Below the pieces are notes generated by a model. The model did not search any database, was not told where the DNA came from, and saw only the letters and a list, made by a program, of their open reading frames with translations. From an uncultured Ruminococcus sp. (GTDB lineage Bacteria > Bacillota > Clostridia > Oscillospirales > Ruminococcaceae): a stretch of DNA of 27,415 nucleotides. The position numbers and the translations under genes were made by a program. Each line of letters starts with the position of its first letter. Position 1 is the first letter of the stretch. The stretch is taken from NCBI GenBank assembly GCA_910577575.1, contig CAJTOG010000021.1, positions 1 to 27,415 on the forward strand. Direction: 5' to 3'. Below, piece by piece: positions 1 through 7,909 of the stretch.

Positions 1-561
1 TATTCCATTAAAAGCAGCCTCAACTGCCTGCGGAATCATTTCAAATTCAGCTACAAGCGAAGCGGGTTTTTTTTCAATATCATCCTGAAGCATAGGTACA
101 AAATAATAGTTTTTTCTGTTGAATAATTCACCTATATTTTTTGCCGAACCCAATAAGGAATCATTTGAAGCTATTGCAAGTACAACAGGTTTTCCGCTTC
201 TGAGATGAGATTTTACTGCCATTGTCACTGCTGTATCGGTAACTCCGTTCGCAAGTTTAGCCACAGTATTCGAAGTGCATGGTGCAACAACAACAATATC
301 AGTCATATTTTTAGGTCCTATAGGTTCTGCGTCAGAAATATTCATAATAACTTCCCTTCCGCTTATTTTATTAAGTCTTGCGATATTCTCAATATTTGTG
401 CCAAAACGTGTTGAAAATATTGATGCATTTTCTGACATTATAGGAATCAGTTCCGCACCCATCTTTATTAACTGCTCTGCCTGACGAAAACAGCGGTCAA
501 ATGTACAGAATGAACCCGTCATAGCAAAACCTATTTTCACACCCTTTAAATTTTCATTCAT
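1..561 (-). CDS. dpaB: Dipicolinate synthase subunit B (flavoprotein subunit), C-terminus cut by window edge
   Basis: Reading the minus strand from an ATG at 561 gives 187 codons with no stop up to base 1, so the end of the gene lies outside the window. The family is about 190-200 residues, so little is missing. The protein starts MNENLKGVKIGFAMTGSFCT and shows the flavoprotein-type core: a first beta strand followed by TGSFCTF, then VVVAPCTSNTVAKLANGVTD around residues 90-110. With DpaA it makes dipicolinic acid, the calcium-chelating compound of the spore core, from the lysine-pathway intermediate dihydrodipicolinate or its hydrated form. In Bacillus this happens in the mother cell. The start overlaps the dpaA stop by eight bases (554-561), which points to translational coupling. 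Family assignment is from recognised sequence and from pairing with dpaA. Confidence 0.9.
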   Translation of the reverse strand, partial: MNENLKGVKIGFAMTGSFCTFDRCFRQAEQLIKMGAELIPIMSENASIFSTRFGTNIENIARLNKISGREVIMNISDAEPIGPKNMTDIVVVAPCTSNTVAKLANGVTDTAVTMAVKSHLRSGKPVVLAIASNDSLLGSAKNIGELFNRKNYYFVPMLQDDIEKKPASLVAEFEMIPQAVEAAFNGI

Positions 562-1399
562 TAATTTCACTCCTTTCCTCAAGTATATAGCTGATTGTTT
601 CCGCAACAAATTCTCCGGCAGTTACAGGTGCAGTTTTTCCGGGAAGTCCCAATGCCCATATAACTTTTTTCCCAAGCTCTGCTGCTGCTTCAAAATCAAA
701 TCCGCCCGGACGTGAAGCAAGGTCAATAAACAGAGTATTACTGCTGAATTTTTCTAAAATCTCACGGGTAAAAATCAACTTCGGAACAGTATTGAATACA
801 AGTCCATATTCAGTATCCATGTCTTTTGTGCATACAGATTTTATTCCATGAATACGAGCTTTTGCAGAACCTTTTGCATTGTGGACAGAAACGGTCACAT
901 CTGCACCAAAACCTTTCAGAATTTCAGCAAGAGCAGTGCCAATTCTTCCCATTCCCACTATAAGTACAGGCAACCCATTAAGTGTTACAGGAAGTTCATC
1001 CATGGCAATCTGTACTGCACCTTCTGCCGTAGGAATTGCATTCTTAAGAGTAAGTTCCTCAAGATTCATATAATCAATAATTTCATTTTCAGGAAAAAAT
1101 TCATCAATCCGTTTATCACTTCTGCCTGTAAAAATCAGGCAATCTTTTTTCAGATACTTACTCAGGTCATTCAAAGACATTTCATCTTCAAAACAGGGTG
1201 TATTAATATTGCCCTTTTCATCAAACGGAGGAACAGGAAGAACAAGACAGTCAAAAAAGTCATTTTTTAATGAAATTTCATGAATTAAATCACTATTAAA
1301 ACCTGTTGTACTTACATTATATTTTTCAGAAAGCTTATCAGCACAAAAAATCTGACGCATATCTCCGCCGGCAATAAGTATATTTATTTTACTCTTCAT
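554..1399 (-). CDS. dpaA: Dipicolinate synthase subunit A
   Basis: About 281 residues, beginning MKSKINILIAGGDMRQ. The N-terminal part (IAGGDMRQ...LSEKYNV) is the typical DpaA start. A Rossmann nucleotide-binding segment with a GxGxxG pattern (LIVGMGRIGTALAEIL) follows near residues 145-160, and the conserved DLASRPGGFDF stretch is further on. It is the dehydrogenase-like subunit of dipicolinate synthase and works with DpaB. An upstream in-frame ATG at 1420 would add seven residues, but it has no ribosome site. GGAG at 1411-1414 lies 11 bases before the ATG at 1399, so I chose 1399. A sigma-K-like promoter lies 50-75 bases upstream. The gene implies that the host forms endospores, or that its ancestor did. 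Many Clostridium species lack dpaAB and use another route, so its presence is informative about lineage. Confidence 0.93.
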   Translation of the reverse strand: MKSKINILIAGGDMRQIFCADKLSEKYNVSTTGFNSDLIHEISLKNDFFDCLVLPVPPFDEKGNINTPCFEDEMSLNDLSKYLKKDCLIFTGRSDKRIDEFFPENEIIDYMNLEELTLKNAIPTAEGAVQIAMDELPVTLNGLPVLIVGMGRIGTALAEILKGFGADVTVSVHNAKGSAKARIHGIKSVCTKDMDTEYGLVFNTVPKLIFTREILEKFSSNTLFIDLASRPGGFDFEAAAELGKKVIWALGLPGKTAPVTAGEFVAETISYILEERSEINE

Positions 1400-1448
1400 A
1401 AATATAATTTCTCCATTCAAAAAATATCAGAAAATAATTTTTATGCTT

Positions 1449-1477
1449 TATTATATGGCAGTTGCACAGATTGGGTG
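1449..1477 (-). promoter_or_regulatory. Sigma-K-like promoter for dpaA-dpaB
   Basis: On the minus strand CACC (1474-1477) is followed after 16 bases by CATATAATA (1449-1457). The published sigma-K pattern is mACm, 16-17 bases, CATAnnnTA, and this site fits it at every defined base. The vegetative TATAAT buried in it has no TTGACA-like partner at the right distance. The dipicolinate operon is sigma-K dependent in Bacillus subtilis, so position and pattern agree. Functional assignment is inferred. Confidence 0.6.
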
Positions 1478-1574
1478 AATGTTCAAATAATTACGTTCTG
1501 TATAAACGTATCATTTAGTTAATGATTTATTCATATTTGATTCTGTCATAAATCAAAAATCTTATTTTTTTCTA

Positions 1575-1603
1575 TTGCAGTTATAGAAAAAATATGGTAT
1601 AAT
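1575..1603 (+). promoter_or_regulatory. Sigma-A promoter for prfB
   Basis: TTGCAG (1575-1580), a 17-base spacer and TATAAT (1598-1603), with an upstream TG making an extended -10. The expected mRNA start is near 1610, about 60 bases before the prfB ATG. A strong ribosome site AAGGAAAGG follows at about 1656-1664. Confidence 0.7.
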
Positions 1604-1672
1604 AATATGGAATCATATCCGCAAGGGGTATTGTGAATTAAAATGTATTTATAACAAGGAAAGGATTTTTTT

Positions 1673-2791
1673 ATGATTATTCTTGATGAATTAAGATTGG
1701 AGCTTATCGGCTACCGTAAAGAAATGGAAGAGCTTGCCGACGTTCTGAATATCAAGGGAGCTAAAGAAAGAATCGAAGAACTTAATGCTGAAACTGCTGC
1801 TGAAGGCTTCTGGGACGATTTGGAAAACTCTCAGAAAGTTTTACAGGAAACAAAAGCTTTAGAACGTAAAATTGAAAAATTCAATAAACTTAATAATTCT
1901 CTTGAAGATACTATTACACTTATTGAACTCTCCATTGAAGAAGATGACGAAAGCTCAGTTGAAGAAATAAAATCGGAAGCGGCAGCTTTCAAGGCTAAAT
2001 TAGAAGATGAAAAACTTTCAACCCTGCTTACAGGCGAATACGACAATTCAAATGCTATTCTCACATTCCATGCAGGTGCAGGTGGTACAGAAGCTCAAGA
2101 CTGGACAGAAATGCTTTACAGAATGTACAATATGTGGGCTGAACGTCATGACTATAAAGTAACTCTTATGGACTATCTTGACGGCGATGACGCAGGAATA
2201 AAATCGGCTTCTATTCTTATTGAAGGTGAAAACGCATATGGTTATATGAAATCAGAGTCAGGAGTTCACAGGCTTGTAAGAATTTCTCCGTTTGATTCCT
2301 CCGGCAGACGTCATACTTCATTTGCTGCTCTCGAAGTTATGCCGGAAATTGACGACTCCATAGAAGTTGAAATCCGTGACGAAGATATTGAAATGGAAGT
2401 TTACCGTTCAAGTGGTGCTGGCGGACAGAAAGTAAACAAGACAAGTTCTGCTGTCCGTCTTATCCATAAACCGACCGGCATTGTTGTATCATGCCAGACA
2501 CAACGAAGCCAGTATCAGAATAAAGACTATGCAATGAAAATGCTCCGTTCAAAGCTCGTGGAAATCAAGGAACGTGAACACCTTGAAAAAATTGAGGATA
2601 TAAAGGGTGTGCAACGTGAAATTGCATGGGGTTCACAGATTCGTTCATATGTTTTTATGCCCTACACTCTTGCAAAAGACCACCGCACAGGCTTTGAAAA
2701 TGGTAATATTCAGGCTGTTATGGACGGCGATATAGACGGTTTCATAAATGCATATCTCAAATCGCTATCTCATGGTACACTTGGAAAATAA
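1673..2791 (+). CDS. prfB: Peptide chain release factor 2 (RF2)
   Basis: 372 residues, normal for RF2. It reads UGA and UAA stop codons on the ribosome and releases the finished protein. The N-terminal helical domain (about 1-110) is followed by the decoding domain, which carries the RF2-specific stop-recognition tripeptide SPF (VRISPFDSSG, around residues 202-211). The catalytic GGQ motif is in SSGAGGQKVNKTSS (around 245-258). In many bacteria the gene contains an in-frame UGA near codon 25 that demands a +1 frameshift. Here the frame is open through that region (ELADVLNIKGAKERIEE), so the frameshift autoregulation is absent. The ribosome site AAGGAAAGG precedes the ATG. It is monocistronic, with its own promoter and terminator. 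Confidence 0.98.
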   Translation: MIILDELRLELIGYRKEMEELADVLNIKGAKERIEELNAETAAEGFWDDLENSQKVLQETKALERKIEKFNKLNNSLEDTITLIELSIEEDDESSVEEIKSEAAAFKAKLEDEKLSTLLTGEYDNSNAILTFHAGAGGTEAQDWTEMLYRMYNMWAERHDYKVTLMDYLDGDDAGIKSASILIEGENAYGYMKSESGVHRLVRISPFDSSGRRHTSFAALEVMPEIDDSIEVEIRDEDIEMEVYRSSGAGGQKVNKTSSAVRLIHKPTGIVVSCQTQRSQYQNKDYAMKMLRSKLVEIKEREHLEKIEDIKGVQREIAWGSQIRSYVFMPYTLAKDHRTGFENGNIQAVMDGDIDGFINAYLKSLSHGTLGK

Positions 2792-2899
2792 TCTCTCTTT
2801 TAATTATGAATTTTATATTAACTTAATTTTAAATTTGTGTTAAAATTATGAACTTTTTGTATTCTAAAGTAATCTTTTCTACAGAAAGTAAAATCAGAA

Positions 2900-2935
2900 A
2901 AAAGCTGATGTATTTTTGATAATACATCAGCTTTT
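2900..2935. terminator. Bidirectional intrinsic terminator between prfB and the Xre-type gene
   Basis: A 15-base perfect inverted repeat (arms 2900-2914 and 2921-2935, AAGCTGATGTATT and its complement) with a six-base loop. T runs follow the stem on both strands, so it can end the plus-strand prfB transcript and the minus-strand transcript of the gene ending at 2941. Confidence 0.9.
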
Positions 2936-2940
2936 TTATT

Positions 2941-3171
2941 TCAGTCATCAATAAGAAATTTATACGCAGGAACATCAAGAACTTCGGAAATATCAAACAA
3001 AGTATCAAGTGATAATGTTCTATTTACATTCGTGGCTTCAACTGCACCAAGGAAAGCTGTACTTTTGTCAATTATTTCAGCAAGTTGTTCCTGCGTTAAA
3101 TTTTTCAGTCGTCTGTAATAATTAATTTTCAGACCCATTTTACGATATTTTTCAAAATGTTCTTCTTTCAT
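2941..3171 (-). CDS. Small HTH-type transcriptional regulator (Xre/Cro-C1 family)
   Basis: 76 residues from the ATG at 3171, which has AGGTGA four bases upstream. An in-frame ATG at 3216 would add 15 residues but has no ribosome site. The helix-turn-helix lies in the segment LKINYYRRLKNLTQEQLAEI, continuing IDKSTAFLGAVEA, then a typical capping stretch SLDTLFDISEVLDVPAYKFL. It has no effector domain, so it is probably a dimeric DNA-binding repressor. It is divergent from the SLOG-like gene at 3308, and the 136 bases between them are the natural place for its operator. Target and signal cannot be told from the sequence. Confidence 0.85.
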   Translation of the reverse strand: MKEEHFEKYRKMGLKINYYRRLKNLTQEQLAEIIDKSTAFLGAVEATNVNRTLSLDTLFDISEVLDVPAYKFLIDD

Positions 3172-3209
3172 GATATCACCTGCCCATATAAATATTTTAT
3201 CATATCTAC

Positions 3210-3238
3210 TTGACATTTTAAATAAATTATGATACAGT
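3210..3238 (+). promoter_or_regulatory. Possible promoter for the SLOG-like gene
   Basis: TTGACA (3210-3215), 17 bases, then TACAGT (3233-3238) with a TG two bases upstream of the -10. The -35 is perfect and the -10 is weak, which fits a regulated promoter. It lies in the gap between two divergent genes. A second AT-rich candidate (TTGCTT...TATAAA near 3268-3297) cannot be excluded. Confidence 0.45.
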
Positions 3239-3307
3239 CAAAATTGCATGTAATACAATATTATTTGCTTGATATTTAAAATATATTATATAAAGCAGGA
3301 ATAAACT

Positions 3308-3787
3308 ATGAAATCAGCGTGTTTTACAGGTCACAGAAGAATTTCGGGAGATATTAAAAATCTTGAAAACAAACTTTACAGCGTACTTGAAAACTATATA
3401 AAAAATTATGGTCTTACTGACTTTTATGCCGGCGGAGCTGTCGGCTGGGATACAATATCGGCGTTCACAGTGCTGAAACTACGGAAAATCTATCTGCAAA
3501 TCAGACTTCATCTAATTCTGCCATGCTCAAATATAAAACAGACAAAATATATGAACATTAAGCAGAAAGAAAATTTTTACAATATTCTTTCTCTTGCCGA
3601 TTCAATTCAGTATGTTTCTGAAAATTATTACAACGGTTGCATGAAACTGAGGAATGCAGAACTTGTAAAATATGCCGACTGCTGTTTCTGTTATTTTAAT
3701 CCCAATAATAAATACAGTGGAACTTTTCAGACAGTGAATATGATAAAAAGTAAAAATATTATTATATTGAATTTCTTTGAACAATAA
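3308..3787 (+). CDS. SLOG-superfamily protein (DUF1273/YpsA-like)
   Basis: 159 residues starting MKSACFTGHRRISGD. The TGHR motif right after the first beta strand, the glycine-rich YAGGAVGWDTISAFTVLKL segment (residues about 41-60), and the late KYSGTFQTVNMIKSKNIIILN stretch match the DUF1273/YpsA branch of the SLOG superfamily. SLOG domains have a Rossmann-like fold and are proposed to bind nucleotide-derived ligands, including ADP-ribose-like molecules. Function of this branch is poorly known. In Firmicutes related proteins include YpsA, linked to cell division, and many phage and mobile-element copies. It is slightly short for the family. AGGA lies seven bases before the ATG. It is divergent from a small Xre-type regulator, which may control it. 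Confidence 0.8.
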   Translation: MKSACFTGHRRISGDIKNLENKLYSVLENYIKNYGLTDFYAGGAVGWDTISAFTVLKLRKIYLQIRLHLILPCSNIKQTKYMNIKQKENFYNILSLADSIQYVSENYYNGCMKLRNAELVKYADCCFCYFNPNNKYSGTFQTVNMIKSKNIIILNFFEQ

Positions 3788-3790
3788 AAA

Positions 3791-3821
3791 AATCGGTACA
3801 TCACAAAAAGATGCACCGATT
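3791..3821. terminator. Intrinsic terminator between the SLOG-like gene and pckG
   Basis: Arms 3791-3802 and 3810-3821 pair with one mismatch (AATCGGTACATC against GATGCACCGATT). On the minus strand a run of T follows the stem, so it mainly ends pckG. On the plus strand the T tract is broken and termination of the 3308 gene is weaker. Confidence 0.8.
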
Positions 3822-3844
3822 TATTTGTTATATCAATAAATCAA

Positions 3845-5677
3845 TTAACCATTAAGTCTTGATTCAAGCTTGTCAAGCTCTTCATAGAGAGCAGCCGGAA
3901 TCTTACCGCCCTTAGCAGCAATATCATCATTGTAATATCTTCTCATTTCAGCAATTTCCTGCTTCCAAAGGTCAGTATCAACATTGAGAAGCTTATCCAT
4001 GATTTCAGGAGTTACTTCGTCCTCGATACCTACAACATTGATGTCGCCCTTCTTAGGAATATAACCGATAGCTGTTTCTTCAGCGTCAACAGTACCCTCA
4101 CAGCGTTTGATAATCCAGTCAAGAACTCTCATATTGTCGCCGAATCCCGGCCAGATGAAGTTACCGTTTTCGTCCTGCTTAAACCAGTTGACATTGAAAA
4201 TCTTAGGAGCTTTATCGCCGAGCTTTTCGCCCATTTCAAGCCAGTGATTCCAGTAGTCACCTACATTGTAACCGATAAACGGCTTCATAGCCATCGGGTC
4301 ATGACGAAGTACACCTACAGCACCGGCAGCAGCAGCAGTTGTTTCAGATGAAACAGCTGAACCTACATAAGTACCATGTGCCCAGTCAAATGACTGATAT
4401 ACAAGAGGAGTTGTAGAAGCACGTCTTCCGCCGAATACAATAGCAGAAATCGGAACACCCTCAGGATTGTCAAATTCAGGTGAAATGCATGGGCAGTTTG
4501 TTGCAGGAGCTGTAAAACGTGAGTTCGGATGAGCAAGTTTCTGATTCTTTCCGTCAGCACCGACAACAGCAGTAAATTCCTTGCCGTTTACTCTTGAACC
4601 CTTCCACTCTGTAGCATCTTCCGGAGGATTTTTGTCAAGGCCTTCCCACCATACTGTATTGTCAGTATTATTGAGAGCTACGTTTGTAAAGATAGCGTTC
4701 TTCATTGTGGAAGCAAGTGCATTGTAGTTTGACTTTGCATTAGTACCCGGAGCAACACCGAAGAAACCGTTTTCAGGATTGATAGCATAAAGTCTGCCAT
4801 CCTTGCCCGGCTTGAGCCATGCAATATCATCACCCACTGTAAATACCTTGTAACCGTCCTTAAGATAGCCCTCCGGAGGAATAAGCATTGCAAGGTTTGT
4901 CTTACCGCAGGCAGACGGGAATGCAGCACATACATACTTTGTATCACCGTCTGGCTTCTGTACGCCAAGTATAAGCATATGTTCAGCCATCCAGCCTTCA
5001 TTTTTACCCTGGAATGAAGCTATACGGAGTGCGAAACACTTCTTTGAAAGAATAACATTTCCGCCGTAAGCAGAATTGATAGACCAGATAGTGTTATCTT
5101 CAGGGAACTGAACAATATATCTGTTTTCAGGGTCAACATTTGCCTTTGAGTGAAGTCCGCGAACGAAATCATTTGAATCGCCGAGCTTATCAAAAGCAGC
5201 CTTGCCCATTCTTGTCATGATATTCATGTTAAGTACAACATAGATGGAGTCAGTAATTTCAACGCCTACTTTTGAAATAGGTGAAGCAACCGGACCCATT
5301 GAATAAGGAATGATGTACATTGTCTGACCCTTCATAACACCATCATACATCGGACGGAGCTTTGCATACATTTCCTGAGGGTCACACCAGTTGTTTGTAG
5401 GACCTGCATCTTCCTTATTTCTTGTACAGATAAAAGTTCTGTCCTCAACACGTGCAACATCGTTTACAGCTGTTCTGTGATAGAGACAGCCCGGGAGCTT
5501 CTCCTGATTAAGATAGTACATCTTATTTGGGTCGCCGTCCGGAAGAGAAGTAACCTCTTCTGTAAGAGCCTTGAGCTGTTCTTCAGAACCGTCAATCCAT
5601 ACAACCTTTTCAGGCTTACAGAGAGCAATCATCTCATCAACCCATTTTAAAACATTAGCATTTGTTGTCAATGACAT
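3845..5677 (-). CDS. pckG: Phosphoenolpyruvate carboxykinase (GTP)
   Basis: 610 residues, the usual size for the GTP-dependent family (the ATP family is about 530-540). It interconverts oxaloacetate + GTP and PEP + CO2 + GDP in the cytosol. In anaerobic fermenters it often runs in the carboxylating direction towards succinate. The phosphate-binding loop is FPSACGKTN at residues 253-261, followed by the metal-binding VGDDIAWL at 281-288. The cysteine-bearing active-site loop character of GTP enzymes is seen in the CGKT context, and the conserved FGGRR segment comes later. The ribosome site AGGAGGT is near ideal and the promoter is TTGACA-17-TATAAT, so high expression is expected. It is monocistronic, with a terminator at 3791-3821. 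Confidence 0.97.
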   Translation of the reverse strand: MSLTTNANVLKWVDEMIALCKPEKVVWIDGSEEQLKALTEEVTSLPDGDPNKMYYLNQEKLPGCLYHRTAVNDVARVEDRTFICTRNKEDAGPTNNWCDPQEMYAKLRPMYDGVMKGQTMYIIPYSMGPVASPISKVGVEITDSIYVVLNMNIMTRMGKAAFDKLGDSNDFVRGLHSKANVDPENRYIVQFPEDNTIWSINSAYGGNVILSKKCFALRIASFQGKNEGWMAEHMLILGVQKPDGDTKYVCAAFPSACGKTNLAMLIPPEGYLKDGYKVFTVGDDIAWLKPGKDGRLYAINPENGFFGVAPGTNAKSNYNALASTMKNAIFTNVALNNTDNTVWWEGLDKNPPEDATEWKGSRVNGKEFTAVVGADGKNQKLAHPNSRFTAPATNCPCISPEFDNPEGVPISAIVFGGRRASTTPLVYQSFDWAHGTYVGSAVSSETTAAAAGAVGVLRHDPMAMKPFIGYNVGDYWNHWLEMGEKLGDKAPKIFNVNWFKQDENGNFIWPGFGDNMRVLDWIIKRCEGTVDAEETAIGYIPKKGDINVVGIEDEVTPEIMDKLLNVDTDLWKQEIAEMRRYYNDDIAAKGGKIPAALYEELDKLESRLNG

Positions 5678-5749
5678 TTCAATATACCTCCTATGAAAAA
5701 TCTCTTTGAATAGGGAAAATTAAAAAAAATCAATCGTCCCTCAATTACT

Positions 5750-5778
5750 ATTATATAACATTTTTGTAAAGCTGTCAA
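5750..5778 (-). promoter_or_regulatory. Strong sigma-A promoter for pckG
   Basis: On the minus strand TTGACA (5773-5778), exactly 17 bases, TATAAT (5750-5755): a full consensus match. The leader to the ATG at 5677 is about 65 bases. Confidence 0.9.
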
Positions 5779-5847
5779 TAGATTTTTAAAAGTAAAAGAT
5801 TTATCTTAATAGACAGACTTGTATTTATGTATAAAATAAAGCCACAC

Positions 5848-5876
5848 TTGACAAATCAATGCAAATAATGTATACT
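5848..5876 (+). promoter_or_regulatory. Sigma-A promoter of the zinc-ribbon gene, overlapping its apparent ATG
   Basis: TTGACA (5848-5853), 17 bases, TATACT (5871-5876). The expected mRNA start is near 5883. The in-frame ATG codons at 5859 and 5868 fall between the -35 and -10 boxes and would not be in this transcript. This is the main reason for placing the start of the next gene at 5910. Confidence 0.75.
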
Positions 5877-5909
5877 GTTAATAGAGCTTTGCTTAAAGGA
5901 GATGATGTT

Positions 5910-6962
5910 CTGGAAGCTTCACAATATAAATGTCCGAATTGCAGTGCGGAGCTGATTTTCAGTCCTGAAACACAGCAACTGAAGTGTGAATACTGCCGAA
6001 GTTCATTCACTGCCGAACAAATAAAAGAAATATATGCGGAAACTGAAACACCGAATCCCCATGAACAGGAGAATGCTTCTGAATTTGAATCCCATACAAA
6101 TCTTTATACCTGTTCGTCATGCGGTGCTGAGATAATGGCTGACAATGAAACAACGGCTACATTCTGCTACTACTGCCATAATCCTGTTATTCTTTCCGGA
6201 AAGCTTACTGGAAATTACAAGCCCGATAAAATAATAGGATTCAAAATTACAAGAGAACAGGCTATCGCTTCTTTCAAAGAATGGTGCAGAAAAAAACCAT
6301 ACATACCATACAATTTCAAATCTGAACAACAGCTCGAAAAAATGACGGGTTTATATGTTCCATTCTGGGTAACGGACTGTGATATATCAGCTAATTTTCA
6401 TGCTATAGGTAAAAAAATACGCCACTGGACTTCAGAAGAATACCGCTATACAGAAACTCAGGAATATTCTGTTATAAGAAATGCAAAGATTTTCACAAAA
6501 GGTATTCCTGCGGATGGTGAAAGCAAAATTGAAGATGTGCTTATGGAATCAATTGAACCTTTTAATTATAATGAACTAAAAGATTTTTCCATGTCGTTTT
6601 TCAGCGGATTCTTCGCCGATAAGTATGACGTTGACAAAGCCGGAGTGTTTCCACGAATAAAAGAACGTGCGTTAACTGCTGGCAGAAGGATTATACAAGA
6701 AAGCATCGGAAGCTATTCTTCAATAAGTATTCAACACGAATCATATAACATAAACAGAACAAAATGGGAATATATTATGCTCCCTGTATGGTTCATGACC
6801 TATAACTATAAAGACAAAATTTATGAATTTGCTATAAACGGACAGACCGGAAAATTAGCCGGTACTCCCCCGCTTGACAAGAAAAAGCTCACATTTCACT
6901 CAATTTTGCTGGGAATTGTCACAACACTTATTATATTCATGGGAGGACAGTTTTTCTTATGA
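5910..6962 (+). CDS. Double zinc-ribbon protein with C-terminal membrane anchor
   Basis: About 350 residues. I do not recognise a specific function. Two zinc-binding ribbons are clear: CPNC...CEYC (residues 8-29) and CSSC...CYYC (68-89), resembling the TFIIB-type/PriA-like ribbons of unassigned Firmicute proteins. The middle is an alpha/beta domain rich in aromatic residues (LYVPFWVTDCD, LPVWFMTYNY). The last 22 residues form one hydrophobic segment, which suggests tail anchoring with the ribbons in the cytoplasm. The open frame extends back to an ATG at 5859, but that lies inside the promoter. AAAGGAG (5895-5901) sits eight bases before a CTG at 5910, the only plausible start for it in this frame. 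CTG starts are rare, and TTG at 5889 is the alternative. The stop overlaps the next ATG by four bases. Confidence 0.72.
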   Translation: MEASQYKCPNCSAELIFSPETQQLKCEYCRSSFTAEQIKEIYAETETPNPHEQENASEFESHTNLYTCSSCGAEIMADNETTATFCYYCHNPVILSGKLTGNYKPDKIIGFKITREQAIASFKEWCRKKPYIPYNFKSEQQLEKMTGLYVPFWVTDCDISANFHAIGKKIRHWTSEEYRYTETQEYSVIRNAKIFTKGIPADGESKIEDVLMESIEPFNYNELKDFSMSFFSGFFADKYDVDKAGVFPRIKERALTAGRRIIQESIGSYSSISIQHESYNINRTKWEYIMLPVWFMTYNYKDKIYEFAINGQTGKLAGTPPLDKKKLTFHSILLGIVTTLIIFMGGQFFL

Positions 6963-7861
6963 AAAAGCTTTTAATCATATTGTTTACTGCTTTCACCCTG
7001 CTCCCTGTGAGTATGCTTACAGCATCTGCCAAAACATATGAAAGAGGTTGGAGCGGTGACAGTAGTAAATCCAAAATTATTGACAACTATGGTTTTTTCA
7101 ATGATGATATGCTAAAATCTATGAATATGCTTGTTGAACAAAGTTCAGAGGAGCTTGAAATGAACATATGTATCTTTATTGCTGATGATTCATACAGGAT
7201 GACTGACTATGAAACAGAATGCTTTGCAGATGACACATATGATAAAATGTATGGTGAAGATTCAGATGGTGTTTTCTACTTCATGGACTTTACAGGTGAA
7301 CAACCCGCTTATGATTATATCTCAACAAGCGGAAAAGCGGTTTTATTCTATGAATCATGCAAAGAAGATATTTTTGATGCAATCGCACCGAATCTCCCAC
7401 CTTCCGGTCTGGGCGACTATTCAGGATATTCAGATGATATAACAAATGCAGTAAAACAGTTTCTGACTCAGCTTGATTACTATTATAACAATACAAATCT
7501 TAAATACTATCATGATACATCATCAGACAAGTATTTTTATTATAAAAACAATGAACTTGTAATCTCAGATAAACCTCCGTTTGTCAAAAGACTTAAAATT
7601 CTGATTTTTGCTTTACCCGCCGGGCTTGTTACAGCTCTTATTTATTTCTTTGCAACAAAAGGAAAATATAAATTCAAAGCGTCTGCAAATCCTGTTGTTT
7701 ATGTCTCCCACGATGAAACAAAATTCAATCAGCGTGATGACAGATTTATAAGAACTTACACTACCAAATCCAAAATTGAAAACAATAGCGGAGGAAGCAA
7801 CGGAAACAGCGGTGGTCACAGCAGCAGCGGCGGTCATGGAGGCGGCGGAAGACACAGATAA
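6959..7861 (+). CDS. Secreted, membrane-anchored TPM/YgcG-like protein with Gly/Ser/His-rich tail
   Basis: 300 residues. A signal peptide (MKKLLIILFTAF...TASA, cleavage near residue 24) is followed by a domain of about 170 residues that begins IIDNYGFFNDDMLKSMNMLVEQ and looks like the TPM fold (YgcG family). Then comes a membrane segment near residues 211-231 and a tail ending in a repeated Gly/Ser/His stretch (GGHSSSGGHGGGGRHR). That tail is a hallmark of YgcG-type proteins and would face the cytoplasm. The role of the family is not settled; phosphatase activity has been shown for some TPM domains. The start overlaps the stop of the zinc-ribbon gene (ATGA), so both proteins are probably made together and act at the membrane. 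Confidence 0.72.
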   Translation: MKKLLIILFTAFTLLPVSMLTASAKTYERGWSGDSSKSKIIDNYGFFNDDMLKSMNMLVEQSSEELEMNICIFIADDSYRMTDYETECFADDTYDKMYGEDSDGVFYFMDFTGEQPAYDYISTSGKAVLFYESCKEDIFDAIAPNLPPSGLGDYSGYSDDITNAVKQFLTQLDYYYNNTNLKYYHDTSSDKYFYYKNNELVISDKPPFVKRLKILIFALPAGLVTALIYFFATKGKYKFKASANPVVYVSHDETKFNQRDDRFIRTYTTKSKIENNSGGSNGNSGGHSSSGGHGGGGRHR

Positions 7862-7909
7862 ATCAATAAAAAATATTAATCATAATTCAATCAATAAGGA
7901 GAAATTATT

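Noticed and set aside
848..1270. Plus-strand open frame opposite dpaA
   Set aside because: Its translation is low-complexity and lacks a ribosome site or promoter. It is the complement of a conserved gene.
1418..1420. ATG as start of dpaA
   Set aside because: No ribosome site precedes it. GGAG within the next codons serves the ATG at 1399.
5902..5904. ATG six bases after AAAGGA as start of the zinc-ribbon gene
   Set aside because: It is in another frame, which stops after 17 codons. The conserved zinc-ribbon sequence continues only from the CTG/TTG frame.
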